A stretch of 64,000 bases of DNA from Pithys albifrons albifrons. Lineage: Eukaryota; Chordata; Aves; Passeriformes; Thamnophilidae. A program made the position numbers and the translations under genes. The notes under the pieces were generated by a model. It saw only the letters and a program-made list of their open reading frames with translations, was not told where the DNA came from and searched no databases. Numbering within the stretch: position 1 is the stretch's first letter; each line of letters begins with the position of its first letter. This document shows positions 10,482-22,810 of the stretch, one piece after another. The stretch covers positions 29,765,889-29,829,888 of the forward strand of contig NC_092497.1 in the NCBI RefSeq assembly GCF_047495875.1, given 5' to 3'.

Positions 10482-12665
10482 CCGTTCCCTTCCCGAACCT
10501 TCCCTTCCCTTCCCTTCCCGAACCTTCCCTTCCAGAACCTTCCCTTCCAGAACCTTCCCTTCCCTTCCCTTCTCTTCCAGAACCTTCCCTTCCAGAACCT
10601 TCCCTTCCCTTCCAGAACCTTCCCTTCCAGAACCTTCCCTTCCCTTCCAGAACCTTCCCTTCCCTTCCCTTCCCTTCCCTTCCAGAACCTTCCCTTCCCT
10701 TCCCTTCCCTTCCCTTCCAGAACCTTCCCTTCCCTTCCCTTCCCTTCCCTTCCCTTCCCTTCCCTTCCTTCCTTCCCTTCCCTTCCTTCCCTTCCCTTCC
10801 CTTCCCTTCCTCCTCCCTTCCCTTCCCTTCCCTTCCCTTCCCCTTCCCTTCCCTTCCTTCCCTTCCCTTCCCTTCCCTTCCCTTCCCTTCCCTTCCCTTC
10901 CTTCCCTTCCCTTCCCTTCCCTTCCCTTCCCTTCCCAAACCTTCCCTTCCCTTCCAGAACCTTCCCTTCCCTTCCCTTCCCATTCCAGAACCTTCCCTTC
11001 CCCTTCCCTTCCCGAACCTTCCCTTCCCTTCCAGAATCTTCCCTTCCCTTCCCTTCCCTTCCCTTCCCTTCCCTTCCCTTCCCTTCCCTTCCCTTCCCTT
11101 CCCTTCCCTTCCCTTCCCCTTCCCTTCCCTTCCCTTCCCTTCCCTTCCCTTCCTTCCCTTCCCTTCCCTTCCCTTCCCTTCCCTTCCCTTCCCTTCCCTT
11201 CCCTTCCAGAACCTTCCCTTCCCTTCCCTTCCCTTCCCTTCCCAAACCTTCCCAAACCTTCCCAAACCTTCCCAAACCTTCCCAAACCTTCCCAAACCTT
11301 CCCTTCCCTTCCCAAACCTTCCCTTCCCTTCCCAAACCTTCCCTTCCCAAACCTTCCCTTCCCAAAACTTCCCTTCCCAAACCTTCCCTTCCCTTCCCAA
11401 ACCTTCCCTTCCCAAACCTTCCCTTCCTTCCCTTCCCTTCCCTTCCCTTCCCTTCCCTTCCCTTCCCTTCCCTTCCCTTCCCTTCCCTTCCCTTCCCTTC
11501 CCTTCCCAAACCTTCCCAAACCTTCCCAAACCTTCCCAAACCTTCCCAAACCTTCCCAAACCTTCCCAAACCTTCCCTTCCCAAACCTTCCCTTCCCAAA
11601 CCTTCCTTTCCCAAAACTTCCCTTCCCTTCCCAAACCTTCCCTTCCCTTCCCTTCCACAAACCTTCCCTTCCCAAACCTTCCCTTCCCTTCCCAAACCTT
11701 CCCTTCCCTTCCCTTCCCTTCCCTTCCCAAACCTTCCCTTCCCTTCCCAAACCTTCCCTTCCTTCCCTTCCTTTCCTTCCCTTCCCTTCCTTCCCTTCCC
11801 TTCCCTTCCCTTCCCTTCCCTTCCCTTCCCCTTCCCTTCCCTTCCCTTCCCTTCCCTTCCCTTCCCTTCCCTACCCTTCCTTCCCTTCCTCCCTCCCTTC
11901 CCTTCCCTTCCCTTCCCTTCCCTTCCCTTCCCTTCCCTTCCCTTCCCTTCCCTTCCCTTCCCTTCCCTTCCTTCCCTTCCTTCCCCTTCCCTTTCCCTTC
12001 CTTCCCTTCCCTTCCCTTCCCTTCCTTCCCTTCCTTCCTTCCCTCCCTTCCCTTCCCTTCCCCTTCCCTTCCCTTCCCTTCCCTTCCCATCCTCCTTCCC
12101 TTCCCTTCCCTTCCCTTCCCTTCCCTTCCCTTCCCTTCCCTTCCCTTCCCCTTCCCAAACCTTCCCAAACCTTCCCTTCCCAAACCTTCCCTTCCCAAAC
12201 CTTCCCTTCCCAAACCCTTCCCTCCCAAACCTTCCCTTCCCTTCCCAAACCTTCCCTTCCCAAACCTTCCCTCCCTTCCCTTCCCTTCCCTTCCCTTCCT
12301 TCCCTTCCCTTCCCTTCCCTTCCCTTCCCTTCCCTCCCTTCCCTTCCCTTCCCTTCCCCTTCCCTTCCCTTCCCTTCCTTCCCTTCCCTTCCCTTCCCTT
12401 CCCTTCCCTTCCCTTCCCTTCCTCCCTTCCCTTCCCTTCCCTTCCCTTCCCTTCCCTTCCCTTCCCTTCCCTTCCCTTCCCTTCCCTTCCCTTCCCTTCC
12501 CTTCCCTTCCCTTCCCTTCCCTTCCCTTCCCTTCCCTTCCTTCCCTTCCCTTCCCTTCCCTTCCCTTCCCTTCCCTTCCCTTCCCTTCCCTTCCTTCCCT
12601 TCCCTTCCCCTTCCCTTCCCTTCCCTTCCCTTCCCTTCCCTTCCCTTCCCTTCCCTTCCCTTCCC
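10482..12665. repeat. Higher-order repeat unit 'B', first copy
   Basis: Markers in order: 'ccgttcccttcccgaacc' (10482), 'ttctcttccagaacc' (about 10570), 'agaatcttccc' (11033), a run of AAACC decamers, 'aaaacttccc' (about 11366 and 11612), and 'ccacaaacc' (11655), then a long pure TTCCC stretch to about 12665. The same marker series recurs from 16677 and from 18747, so this is a repeat unit of roughly 2.1-2.2 kb. It contains a GAACC-rich part at 10491-11040. Confidence 0.75.
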
Positions 12666-14510
12666 TTCCCAAACCTTCCCTTCCCTTCCCAAACCTTCCC
12701 TTCCCTTCCCTTCCCAAACCTTCCCTTCCCTTCCCAAACCTTCCCAAACCTTCCCTTCCCTTCCCAAACCTTCCCTTCCCTTCCCAAACCTTCCCTTCCC
12801 AAACCTTCCCTTCCCAAACCTTCCCTTCCCAAACCTTCCCTTCCCAAACCTTCCCTTCCCTTCTCAAACCTTCCCTTCCCTTCCCAAACCTTCCCTTCCC
12901 AAACCTTCCCTTCCCAAACCTTCCCTTCCCTTCCCAAACCTTCCCTTCCCAAATCTTCCCTTCCCTTCCCAAACCTTCCCTTCCCAAACCTTCCCTTCCC
13001 TTCCCTTCCCTTCCCTTCCCAAACCTTCCCTTCCCTTCCCTTCCCTTCCCTTCCCTTCCCTTCCCTTCCCTTCCCTTCCTTCCCTTCCCTTCCCTTCCCT
13101 TCCCTTCCCTTCCCTTCCCTTCCCTTCCCTTCCCTTCCCTTCCCTTCCTTCCCTTCCCTTCCCTTCCCTTCCCTTCCCTTCCCTTCCCTTCCCTTCCCTT
13201 CCCTTCCCTTCCCTTCCCTTCCTTCCCTTCCCAAACCTTCCCTTCCCTTCCCTTCCCTTCCCTTCCCTTCCCTTCCCTTCCCTTCCCTTCCCTTCCCTTC
13301 TCTTCCCTTCCCTTCCCTTCCAGAACCTTCCCTTCCCTTCCAGAACCTTCCCTTCCAGAACCTTCCCTTCCCAAACCTTCCCTTCCCTTCCCTTCCAGAA
13401 CCTTCCCTTCCCTTCCAGAACCTTCCCTTCCCTTCCCTTCCAGAACCTTCCCTTCCCTTCCCTTCCCTTCCCTTCCCAAACCTTCCCTTCCCAAACCTTC
13501 CCTTCCCAAACCTTCCCTTCCCAAACCTTCCCTTCCCTTCCCTTCCCTTCCCTTCCCTTCCCTTCCCTTCCCTTCCCTTCCCTTCCCTTCCCTTCCCTTC
13601 CCTTCCCTTCCCTTCCCTTCCCTTCCCTTCCCTTCCCTTCCCTTCCCTTCCCTTCCCTTCCCTTCCCTTCCCTTCCCTTCCCTTCCCTTCCCTTCCCTTC
13701 CCTTCCCTTCCCTTCCCTTCCCTTCCCTTCCCTTCCCAAACCTTCCCTTCCCTCTCTTCTCTTCCCTTCCCTTCCCTTCCCTTCCCTTCCCTTCCCTTCC
13801 CTTCCCTTCCCTTCCCTTCCCTTCCCTTCCCTTCCCTTCCCTTCCCTTCCCTTCCCTTCCCTTCCCCTTCCCTTCCCTTCCCTTCCCTTCCCTTCCCTTC
13901 CCTTCCCTTCCCTTCCCTTCCCTTCCCTTCCCTTCCCTTCCCTTCCCTTCCCTTCCCTTCCCTTCCCTTCCCTTCTCTTCCCTTCCCTTTTCTTCCCTTC
14001 CCTTCCAGAACCTTCCCTTCCCTTCCCTTCCCTTCCCTTCCCTTCCCTTCCCTTCCCTTCCCTTCCCTTCCCTTCCCTTCCCTTCCCTTCCCTTCCCTTC
14101 CCTTCCCTTCCCAAACCTTCCCAAACCTTCCCAAACCTTCCCAAACCTTCCCTTCCCTTCCCTTCCCTTCCCTTCCCTTCCCTTCCCTTCCCTTCCCTTC
14201 CCTTCCCTTCCCTTCCCTTCCCTTCCCTTCCCTTCCCTTCCCTTCCCTTCCCTTCCTCTTCCCTTCCCTTCCCTTCCCTTCCCTTCCCTTCCCTTCCCTT
14301 CCCTTCCCTTCCCTTCCCTTCCCAAACCTTCCCAAACCTTCCCAAACCTTCCCTTCCCTTCCCTTCCCAAACCTTCCCTTCCCTTCCCTTCCCTTCCCAA
14401 ACCTTCCCAAACCTTCCCAAACCTTCCCTTCCCTTCCCAAACCTTCCCTTCCCAAACCTTCCCTTCCCAAACCTTCCCTTCCCTTCCCTTCCCTTCCCTT
14501 CCCTTCCCTT
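12665..14510. repeat. Higher-order repeat unit 'C', first copy
   Basis: Recognised by 'ttctcaaacc' (12861), 'aaatcttccc' (12951), a CAGAACC cluster (13322-13450), 'ttttcttccc' (about 13988) and an isolated CAGAACC at 14005. The same series recurs at 20960-22810 with a nearly constant offset of 8298 bases over its first half. Confidence 0.75.
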
Positions 14511-16676
14511 CCCGAACCTTCCCGAACCTTCCCTTCCCTTCCCTTCCCGAACCTTCCCTTCCAGAACCTTCCCTTCCAGAACCTTCCCTTCCCTTCCCTT
14601 CTCTTCCAGAACCTTCCCTTCCAGAACCTTCCCTTCCCTTCCAGAACCTTCCCTTCCAGAACCTTCCCTTCCCTTCCTTCCAGAACCTTCCCTTCCCTTC
14701 CCTTCCCTTCCAGAACCTTCCCTTCCCTTCCCTTCCAGAACCTTCCCTTCCCTTCCCTTCCCTTCCCTTCCAGAACCTTCCCTTCCCCCTTCCCTTCCCC
14801 TTCCCTTCCCTTCCCTTCCCTTCCCTTCCCTTCCCTTCCCTTCCCTTCCCTTCCTTCCCTTCCCTTCCCTTCCCTTCCCTTCCCTTCCCTTCCCTTCCCT
14901 TCCCTTCCCTTCCTTCCCTTCCCTTCCCTTCCCTTCCCTTCCCTTCCCTTCCCTTCCCTTCCCTTCCCTTCCCTTCCCTTCCCTTCCCTTCCTTCCAGAA
15001 CCTTCCCTTCCCTTCCCTTCCAGAACCTTCCCTTCCCTTCCAGAATCTTCCCTTCCCTTCCCTTCCCTTCCCTTCCCTTCCCTTCCCTTCCCTACCCTTC
15101 CCTTCCCTTCCCTTCCCTTCCCTTCCCTTCCTTCCCTTCTTCCCTTCCCTTCCCTTCCCTTCCCTTCCTTCCCTTCCCTTCCCTTCCCTTCCCTTCCCTT
15201 CCCTTCCCTTCCCTTCCCTTCCCTTCCCTAACCTTCCCTTCCCAAACCTTCCCTTCCCCAAACCTTCCCTTCCCTTCCCAAACCTTCCCTTCCCAAACCT
15301 TCCCTTCCCAAACCTTCCCAAACCTTCCCTTCCCTTCCCAAACCTTCCCTTCCCTTCCCTTCCCAAACCTTCCCTTCCCAAACCTTCCCTTCCCAAACCT
15401 TCCCAAACCTTCCCAAACCTTCCCAACCTTCCCTTCCCAAACCTTCCCTTCCCAAACCTTCCCAAACCTTCCCTTCCCAAACCTTCCCTTCCCTTCCCAA
15501 ACCTTCCCTTCCCAAACCTTCCCTTCCCAAACCTTCCCTTCCCAAACCTTCCCAAACCTTTCCAAACCTTCCCTTCCCAAACCTTCCCTTCCCAAACCTT
15601 CCCAAACCTTCCCTTCCCAAACCTTCCCTTCCCTTCCCAAACCTTCCCTTCCCAAACCTTCCCTTTCCAAACCTTCCCTTCCCTTCCCTTCCCTTCCCTT
15701 CCCTTCCCTTCCCTTCCCTTCCCTTCCCTTCCCTTCCCTTCCCTTCCCTTCCCTTCCCTTCCCTTCCCTTCCTTCCCTTCCCTTCCCTTCCCTTCCCTTC
15801 CCTTCCCTTCCCTTCCCTTCCCTTCCCTTCCCTTCCCTTCCCTTCCCTTCCCTTCCCTTCCCTTCCCTAACCTTCCCAAACCTTCCCAAACCTTCCCAAA
15901 CCTTCCCAAACCTTCCCAAACCTTCCCAAACCTTCCCTTCCCAAACCTTCCCTTCCCAAACCTTCCCTTCCCAAACCTTCCCTTCCCTTCCCAAACCTTC
16001 CCTTCCCAAACCTTCCCTTCCCAAACCTTCCCTTCCCAAACCTTCCCAAACCTTCCCTTCCCTTCCCAAACCTTCCCTTCCCTTCCCTTCCCAAAACTTC
16101 CCTTCCCTTCCCTTCCCAAACCTTCCCTTCCCAAACCTTCCCTTCCCAAACCTTCCCTTCCCAAACCTTCCCAAACCTTCCCAAACCTTCCCAAACCTTC
16201 CCTTCCCTTCCCAAACCTTCCCTTCCCAAACCTTCCCTTCCCAAACCTTCCCTTCCCAAACCTTCCCTTCCCAAACCTTCCCAAACCTTCCCTTCCCAAA
16301 CCTTCCCTTCCCAAACCTTCCCTTTCCAAACCTTCCCTTCCCTTCCCTTCCCTTCCCTTCCCTTCCCTTCCCTTCCCTTCCCTTCCCTTCCTTCCCTTCC
16401 CTTCCCTTCCCTTCCCTTCCCTTCCCTTCCCTTCCCTTCCCTTCCTTCCCTTCCCTTCCCTTCCCTTCCCTTCCCTTCCCTTCCCTTCCCTTCCCTTCCC
16501 TTCCCTTCCCTTCCCTTCCCTTCCCTTCCTTCCCTTCCCTTCCCTTCCCTTCCCTTCCCTTCCCTTCCCTTCCCTTCCCTTCCCTTCCCTTCCCTTCCCT
16601 TCCCTTCCCTTCCCTTCTCTTCCCTTCCCTTCCCTTCCCTTCCCTTCCCTTCCCTTCCCTTCCCTTCCCTTCCCTT
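14511..16676. repeat. Higher-order repeat unit 'A', second copy
   Basis: It begins with adjacent CCCGAACC units (14512, 14522), then 'ttctcttccagaacc' (about 14600), 'agaatcttccc' (about 15042), and 'ccctttccaaacc' (15661 and 16321) around AAACC decamer runs. The same order appears at 8146-10482 ('ccctttccaaacc' at about 9412 and 10134). Together A, B and C make a superunit of about 6.2 kb. Confidence 0.65.
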
Positions 16677-19600
16677 CCGTTCCCTTCCCGAACCTTCCCT
16701 TCCCTTCCCTTCCCGAACCTTCCCTTCCAGAACCTTCCCTTCCAGAACCTTCCCTTCCCTTCCCTTCTCTTCCAGAACCTTCCCTTCCAGAACCTTCCCT
16801 TCCCTTCCAGAACCTTCCCTTCCAGAACCTTCCCTTCCCTTCCAGAACCTTCCCTTCCCTTCCCTTCCCTTCCCTTCCAGAACCTTCCCTTCCCTTCCCT
16901 TCCCTTCCCTTCCCTTCCCTTCCCTTCCCTTCCCTTCCCTTCCCTTCCCTTCCCTTCCCTTCCCTTCCCTTCCCTTCCCTTCCTTCCCTTCCCTTCCCTT
17001 CCCTTCCCTTCCCTTCCCTTCCCTTCCCTTCCCTTCCCTTCCCTTCCCTTCCCTTCCCTTCCCTTCCCTTCCCTTCCCTTCCCTTCCCTTCCCTTCCCTT
17101 CCCTTCCCTTCCCTTCCCAAACCTTCCCTTCCCTTCCAGAACCTTCCCTTCCCTTCCCTTCCCTTCCAGAACCTTCCTTCCCTTCCCTTCCCGAACCTTC
17201 CCTTCCCTTCCAGAATCTTCCCTTCCCTTCCCTTCCCTTCCCTTCCCTTCCCTTCCCTTCCCTTCCCTTCCCTTCCCTTCCCTTCCCTTCCTTCCCTTCC
17301 CTTCCCTTCCCTTCCCTTCCCTTCCCTTCCCTTCCCTTCCCTTCCCTTCCCTTCCCTTCCCTTCCCTTCCCTTCCCTTCCCTTCCCTTCCCTTCCCTTCC
17401 AGAACCTTCCCTTCCCTTCCCTTCCTTCCCTTCCCAAACCTTCCCAAACCTTCCCAAACCTCCCAAACCTTCCCAAACCTTCCCAAACCTTCCCAAACCT
17501 TCCCATCCCTCCCAAACCTTCCCTTCCCTTCCCAAACCTTCCCTTCCCAAACCTTCCCTTCCCAAAACTTCCCTTCCCAAACCTTCCCTTCCCTTCCCAA
17601 ACCTTCCCTTCCCAAACCTTCCCTTCCCTTCCCTTCCCATCCCAAACCTTCCCTTCCCTTCCCTTCCCTTCCTTCCCTTCCCTTCCCTTCCCTTCCCTTC
17701 CCTTCCCTTCCCTTCCCTTCCCTTCCCAAACCTTCCCAAACCTTCCAACCTTCCCAAACCTTCCCAAACCTTCCCAAACCTTCCCAAACCTTCCCTTCCA
17801 AACCTTCCCTTCCCAAACCTTCCTTCCCAAAACTTCCCTTCCCTTCCCAAACCTTCCCTTCCCTTCCCTTCCACAAACCTTCCCTTCCCAAACCTTCCCT
17901 TCCCTTCCCAAACCTTCCCTTCCCTTCCCTTCCCTTCCCTTCCCAAACCTTCCCTTCCCTTCCCAAACCTTCCCTTCCTTCCCTTCCTTTCCCTTCCCTT
18001 CCCTTCCCTTCCCTTCCCTTCCCTTCCCTTCCCTTCCCTTCCCTTCCCTTCCCTTCCCTTCCCTTCCCTTCCCTTCCCTTCCCTTCCCTTCCTTCCCTTC
18101 CCTTCCCTTCCCTTCCCTTCCCTTCCCTTCCCTTCCCTTCCCTTCCCTTCCCTTCCCTTCCTTCCCTTCCCTTCCCTTCCCTTCCCTTCCCTTCCCTTCC
18201 TTCCCTTCCCTTCCCTTCCCTTCCCTTCCCTTCCCTTCCCTTCCCTTCCCTTCCCTTCCCTTCCCTTCCCTTCCCTTCCCTTCCCTTCCTTCCCTTCCCT
18301 TCCCTTCCCTTCCCTTCCCTTCCCTTCCCTTCCCTTCCCTTCCCTCCCTTCCTTCCCTTCCCAAACCTTCCTTCCCTTCCCAAACCTTCCCTTCCCAAAC
18401 CTTCCCTTCCCAAACCTTCCCTTCCCAAACCTTCCCTTCCCAAACCTTCCCTTCCCTTCCCAAACCTTCCCTTCCCAAACCTTCCCTTCCCTTCCCTTCC
18501 CTTCCCTTCCCTTCCCTTCCCTTCCCTTCCCTTCCTTCCCTTCCCTTCCCTTCCCTTCCCTTCCCTTCCTTCCCTTCCCTTCCCTTCCCTTCCCTTCCCT
18601 TCCCTTCCCTTCCCTTCCCCTTCCCTTCCCTTCCCTTCCCTTCCCTTCCCTTCCCTTCCCTTCCTTCCCTTCCCTTCCCTTCCCTTCTCTTCCCTTCCCT
18701 TCCCTTCCCTTCCCTTCCCTTCCCTTCCCTTCCCTTCCCTTCCCTTCCGTTCCCTTCCCGAACCTTCCCTTCCCTTCCCTTCCCGAACCTTCCCTTCCAG
18801 AACCTTCCCTTCCAGAACCTTCCCTTCCCTTCCCTTCTCTTCCAGAACCTTCCCTTCCAGAACCTTCCCTTCCCTTCCAGAACCTTCCCTTCCAGAACCT
18901 TCCCTTCCCTTCCAGAACCTTCCCTTCCCTTCCCTTCCCTTCCCTTCCAGAACCTTCCCTTCCCTTCCCTTCCCTTCCCTTCCCTTCCCTTCCCTTCCCT
19001 TCCCTTCCCTTCCCTTCCCTTCCCTTCCCTTCCCTTCCCTTCCCTTCCCTTCCCTTCCCTTCCCTTCCCTTCCCTTCCCTTCCTTCCCTTCCCTTCCCTT
19101 CCCTTCCCTTCCCTTCCCTTCCCTTCCCTTCCCTTCCCTTCCCTTCCCTTCCCTTCCCTTCCCTTCCCTTCCCTTCCAAACCTTCCCTTCCCTTCCAGAA
19201 CCTTCCCTTCCCTTCCCTTCCCTTCCAGAACCTTCCCTTCCCTTCCCTTCCCGAACCTTCCCTTCCCTTCCAGAATCTTCCCTTCCCTTCCCTTCCCTTC
19301 CCTTCCCTTCCCTTCCCTTCCCTTCCCTTCCCTTCCCTTCCCTTCCCTTCCCTTCCCTTCCTTCCCTTCCCTTCCCTTCCCTTCCCTTCCCTTCCCTCCC
19401 TTCCCTTCCCTTCCCTTCCCTTCCCTTCCCTTCCCTTCCCTTCCCTTCCCTTCCCTTCCAGAACCTTCCCTTCCCTTCCCTCCCTTCCCTTCCCAAACCT
19501 TCCAAACCTTCCCAAACCTTCCCAAACCTTCCCAAACCTTCCCAAACCTTCCCAAACCTCCCTTCCCTTCCCAAACCTTCCCTTCCCTTCCCAAACCTTC

Positions 19601-20800
19601 CCTTCCCAAACCTTCCCTTCCCAAAACTTCCCTTCCCAAACCTTCCCTTCCCTTCCCAAACCTTCCCTTCCCAAACCTTCCCTTCCCAAACCTTCCCTTC
19701 CCAAACCTTCCTCCCTTCCCTTCCCTTCCCTTCCCTTCCCTTCCCTTCCCTTCCCTCCCTTCCCTTCCCTTCCCTTCCCTTCCCAAACCTTCCCAAACCT
19801 TCCCAAACCTTCCCAAACCTTCCCAAACCTTCCCAAACCTTCCCAAACCTTCCCTTCCCAAACCTTCCCATCCCAAACCTTCCTTCCCAAAACTTCCCTT
19901 CCCTTCCCAAACCTTCCCTTCCCTTCCCTCCACAAACCTTCCTTCCCAAACCTTCCCTTCCCTTCCCAAACCTTCCCTTCCCTTCCCTTCCCTTCCCTTC
20001 CCAAACCTTCCCTTCCCTTCCCAAACCTTCCCTTCCTTCCCTTCCTTTCCTCCTTCCCTTCCTTCCCTTCCCTTCCCTTCCCTTCCCTCCCTTCCCTTCC
20101 CTTCCCTCCCTTCCCTTCCCTTCCTCCCTTCCCTTCCCTCCCTTCCCTTCCCTTCCCTTCCATTCCCTTCCCTTCCCTTCCCTTCCCTTCCCTTCCCTTC
20201 CCTTCCCTTCCCTTCCCTTCCTTCCTTCCCTTCCCTTCCCTTCCCTTCCCTTCCCTTCCCTTCCCTTCCTTCCCTTCCCTTCCCTTCCCTTCCCTTCCCT
20301 TCCCTTCCCTTCCCTTCCCTTCCCTTCCTTCCCTTCCCTTCCCTTCCCTTCCCTTCCCTTCCCCTTCCCTACCTTCCCTTCCCTTCCCTTCCCCTTCCCT
20401 TCCCTTCCCTTCCCTTCCCTTCCCAAACCTTCCCCAAACCTTCCCTTCCCTTCCCAAACCATCCCTTCCCAAACCTTCCCTCCCAAACCTTCCCTTCCCA
20501 AACCTACCCTTCCCAAACCTTCCCTTCCCTTCCCAACCTTCCCTTCCCAAACCTTCCCTTCCCTTCCCTTCCCTTCCCTTCCCTTCCTTCCCTTCCCTTC
20601 CCTTCCCTTCCCTTCCCTTCCCTTCCCTTCCCTTCCTTCCCTTCCCTTCCCTTCCCTTCCCTTCCCTTCCCTTCCCTTCCCTTCCCTCCCTTCCCTTCCC
20701 TTCCCTTCCCTTCCCTTCCCTCCTTCCCTTCCCTTCCCTTCCCTTCCCTTCCCTTCCCTTCCCTTCCCTTCCCTTCCCTTCCCTTCCCTACCCTTCCCTT
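16677..20800. repeat. Two tandem copies of higher-order unit 'B' (~2.07 kb each)
   Basis: Marker offsets between the two copies are nearly constant: 'ccgttccc' 16677 and 18747 (2070), 'agaatcttccc' 17212 and 19272 (2060), and 'ccacaaacc' 17871 and 19930 (2059). The first copy is displaced by 6.2 kb from the copy at 10482. The second copy is missing from the first superunit, so B was duplicated locally. The end near 20800 is approximate. Confidence 0.75.
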
Positions 20801-20959
20801 CCCTTCCCTTCCCTTCCCTTCCCTTCCCTTCCCTTCCCTTCCCTTCCCTTCCCTTCCCTTCCCTTCCCTTCCCTTCCCTTCCTTCCCTTCCCTCCCTTCC
20901 CTTCCTCCCTTCCCTTCCCTCCCTTCCCTCCCTTCCCTTCCCTCCCTTCCCCCTCCCTT

Positions 20960-22810
20960 CCCTTCCCAAACCTTCCCTTCCCTTCCCAAACCTTCCCTTC
21001 CCTTCCCTTCCCAAACCTTCCCTTCCCTTCCCAAACCTTCCCAAACCTTCCCTTCCCTTCCCAAACCTTCCCTTCCCTTCCCAAACCTTCCCTTCCCAAA
21101 CCTTCCCTTCCCAAACCTTCCCTTCCCAAACCTTCCCTTCCCAAACCTTCCCTTCCCTTCTCAAACCTTCCCTTCCCTTCCCAAACCTTCCCTTCCCAAA
21201 CCTTCCCTTCCCAAACCTTCCCTTCCCTTCCCAAACCTTCCCTTCCCAAATCTTCCCTTCCCTTCCCAAACCTTCCCTTCCCAAACCTTCCCTTCCCTTC
21301 CCTTCCCTTCCCTTCCCAAACCTTCCCTTCCCTTCCCTTCCCTTCCCTTCCCTTCCCTTCCCTTCCCTTCCCTTCCCTTCCCTTCCCTTCCCTTCCCTTC
21401 CTTCCCTTCCCTTCCCTTCCCTTCCCTTCCCTTCCCTTCCCTTCCCTTCCCTTCCCTTCCCTTCCCTTCCCTTCCCTTCCCTTCCCTTCCCTTCCCTTCC
21501 CTTCCCTTCCCTTCCCTTCCCTTCCCAAACCTTCCCTTCCCTTCCCTTCCCTTCCCTTCCCTTCCCTTCCCTTCCCTTCCCTTCCCTTCCCTTCCCTTCT
21601 CTTCCCTTCCCTTCCCTTCCAGAACCTTCCCTTCCCTTCCAGAACCTTCCCTTCCAGAACCTTCCCTTCCCAAACCTTCCCTTCCCTTCCCTTCCAGAAC
21701 CTTCCCTTCCCTTCCAGAACCTTCCCTTCCCTTCCCTTCCAGAACCTTCCCTTCCCTTCCCTTCCCTTCCCTTCCCTTCCCAAACCTTCCCTTCCCAAAC
21801 CTTCCCTTCCCCAAACCTTCCCTTCCCAAACCTTCCCTTCCCTTCCCTTCCCTTCCCTTCCCTTCCCTTCCCTTCCCTTCCCTTCCCTTCCCTTCCCTTC
21901 CCTTCCCTTCCCTTCCCTTCCCTTCCCTTCCCTTCCCTTCCCTTCCCTTCCTTCCCTTCCTCCCTTCCCTTCCCTTCCCTTCCCTTCCCTTCCCTTCCCT
22001 TCCCTTCCCTTCCCTTCCCTTCCCTTCCCTTCCCTTCCCTTCCCTTCCCTTCCCTTCCCTTCCCTTCCCTTCCCTTCCCTTCCTCCCTTCCCTTCCCTTC
22101 CCTTCCCTTCCCTTCCCAAACCTTCCCTTCCCTTCTCTCCTTCCCTTCCTTCCCTTCCCTTCCCTTCCCTCCTTCCCTTCCCTTCCTTCCCTTCCCTTCC
22201 CTTCCCTTCCCTTCCCTTCCCTTCCCTTCCCTTCCCTTCCCTTCCCTTCCCTTCCCTTCCCTTCCCTTCCTTCCCTTCCCTTCCCTTCCCTTCCCTCCCT
22301 TCCCTTCCCTTCCCTTCCCTTCCCTTCCCTTCCCTTCCTTCCTTCCCTTCTCTTCCCTTCCTTTTCTTCCCTTCCCTTCCAGAACCTTCCCTTCCCTTCC
22401 CTTCCCTTCCCTTCCCTTCCCTTCCCTTCCCTTCCCTTCCCTTCCCCTTCCCTTCCCTTCCCTTCCCTTCCCTTCCCTTCCCTTCCCTTCCCTTCCCTTC
22501 CCTTCCCTTCCCAAACCTTCCCAAACCTTCCCTTCCCTTCCCTTCCCTTCCCTTCCCTTCCCTTCCCTTCCCTTCCCTTCCCTTCCCTTCCCTTCCCTTC
22601 CCTTCCCTTCCCTTCCCTTCCCTTCCCTTCCCTTCCCTTCCCTTCCCTTCCCTTCCCTTCCCTTCCCTTCCCTTCCCTTCCCTTCCCTTCCCTTCCCTTC
22701 CCAAACCTTCCCAAACCTTCCCAAACCTTCCCTTCCCTTCCCTTCCCAAACCTTCCCTTCCCTTCCCTTCCCTTCCCAAACCTTCCAAACCTTCCCAAAC
22801 CTTCCCTTCC
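20960..22810. repeat. Higher-order repeat unit 'C', second copy
   Basis: 'ttctcaaacc' (21159), 'aaatcttccc' (21248) and the first 'agaacc' (21621) repeat the markers of 12665-14510 at offsets of 8298, 8297 and 8299. The offset grows to 8375 by the last CAGAACC (22381), so a pure-pentamer block in between changed length. Confidence 0.75.

Noticed and set aside
1444..15231. A continuous open frame of about 4,595 codons (Leu-Pro-Phe-Pro-Ser repeats), and similar Gly-Arg-Glu-Gly-Lys frames on the other strand
   Set aside because: No frame of TTCCC, AAACC or GAACC pentamers contains a stop codon on either strand, so giant open frames are unavoidable. The frame also starts in ERV debris, and overlapping frames are equally open.
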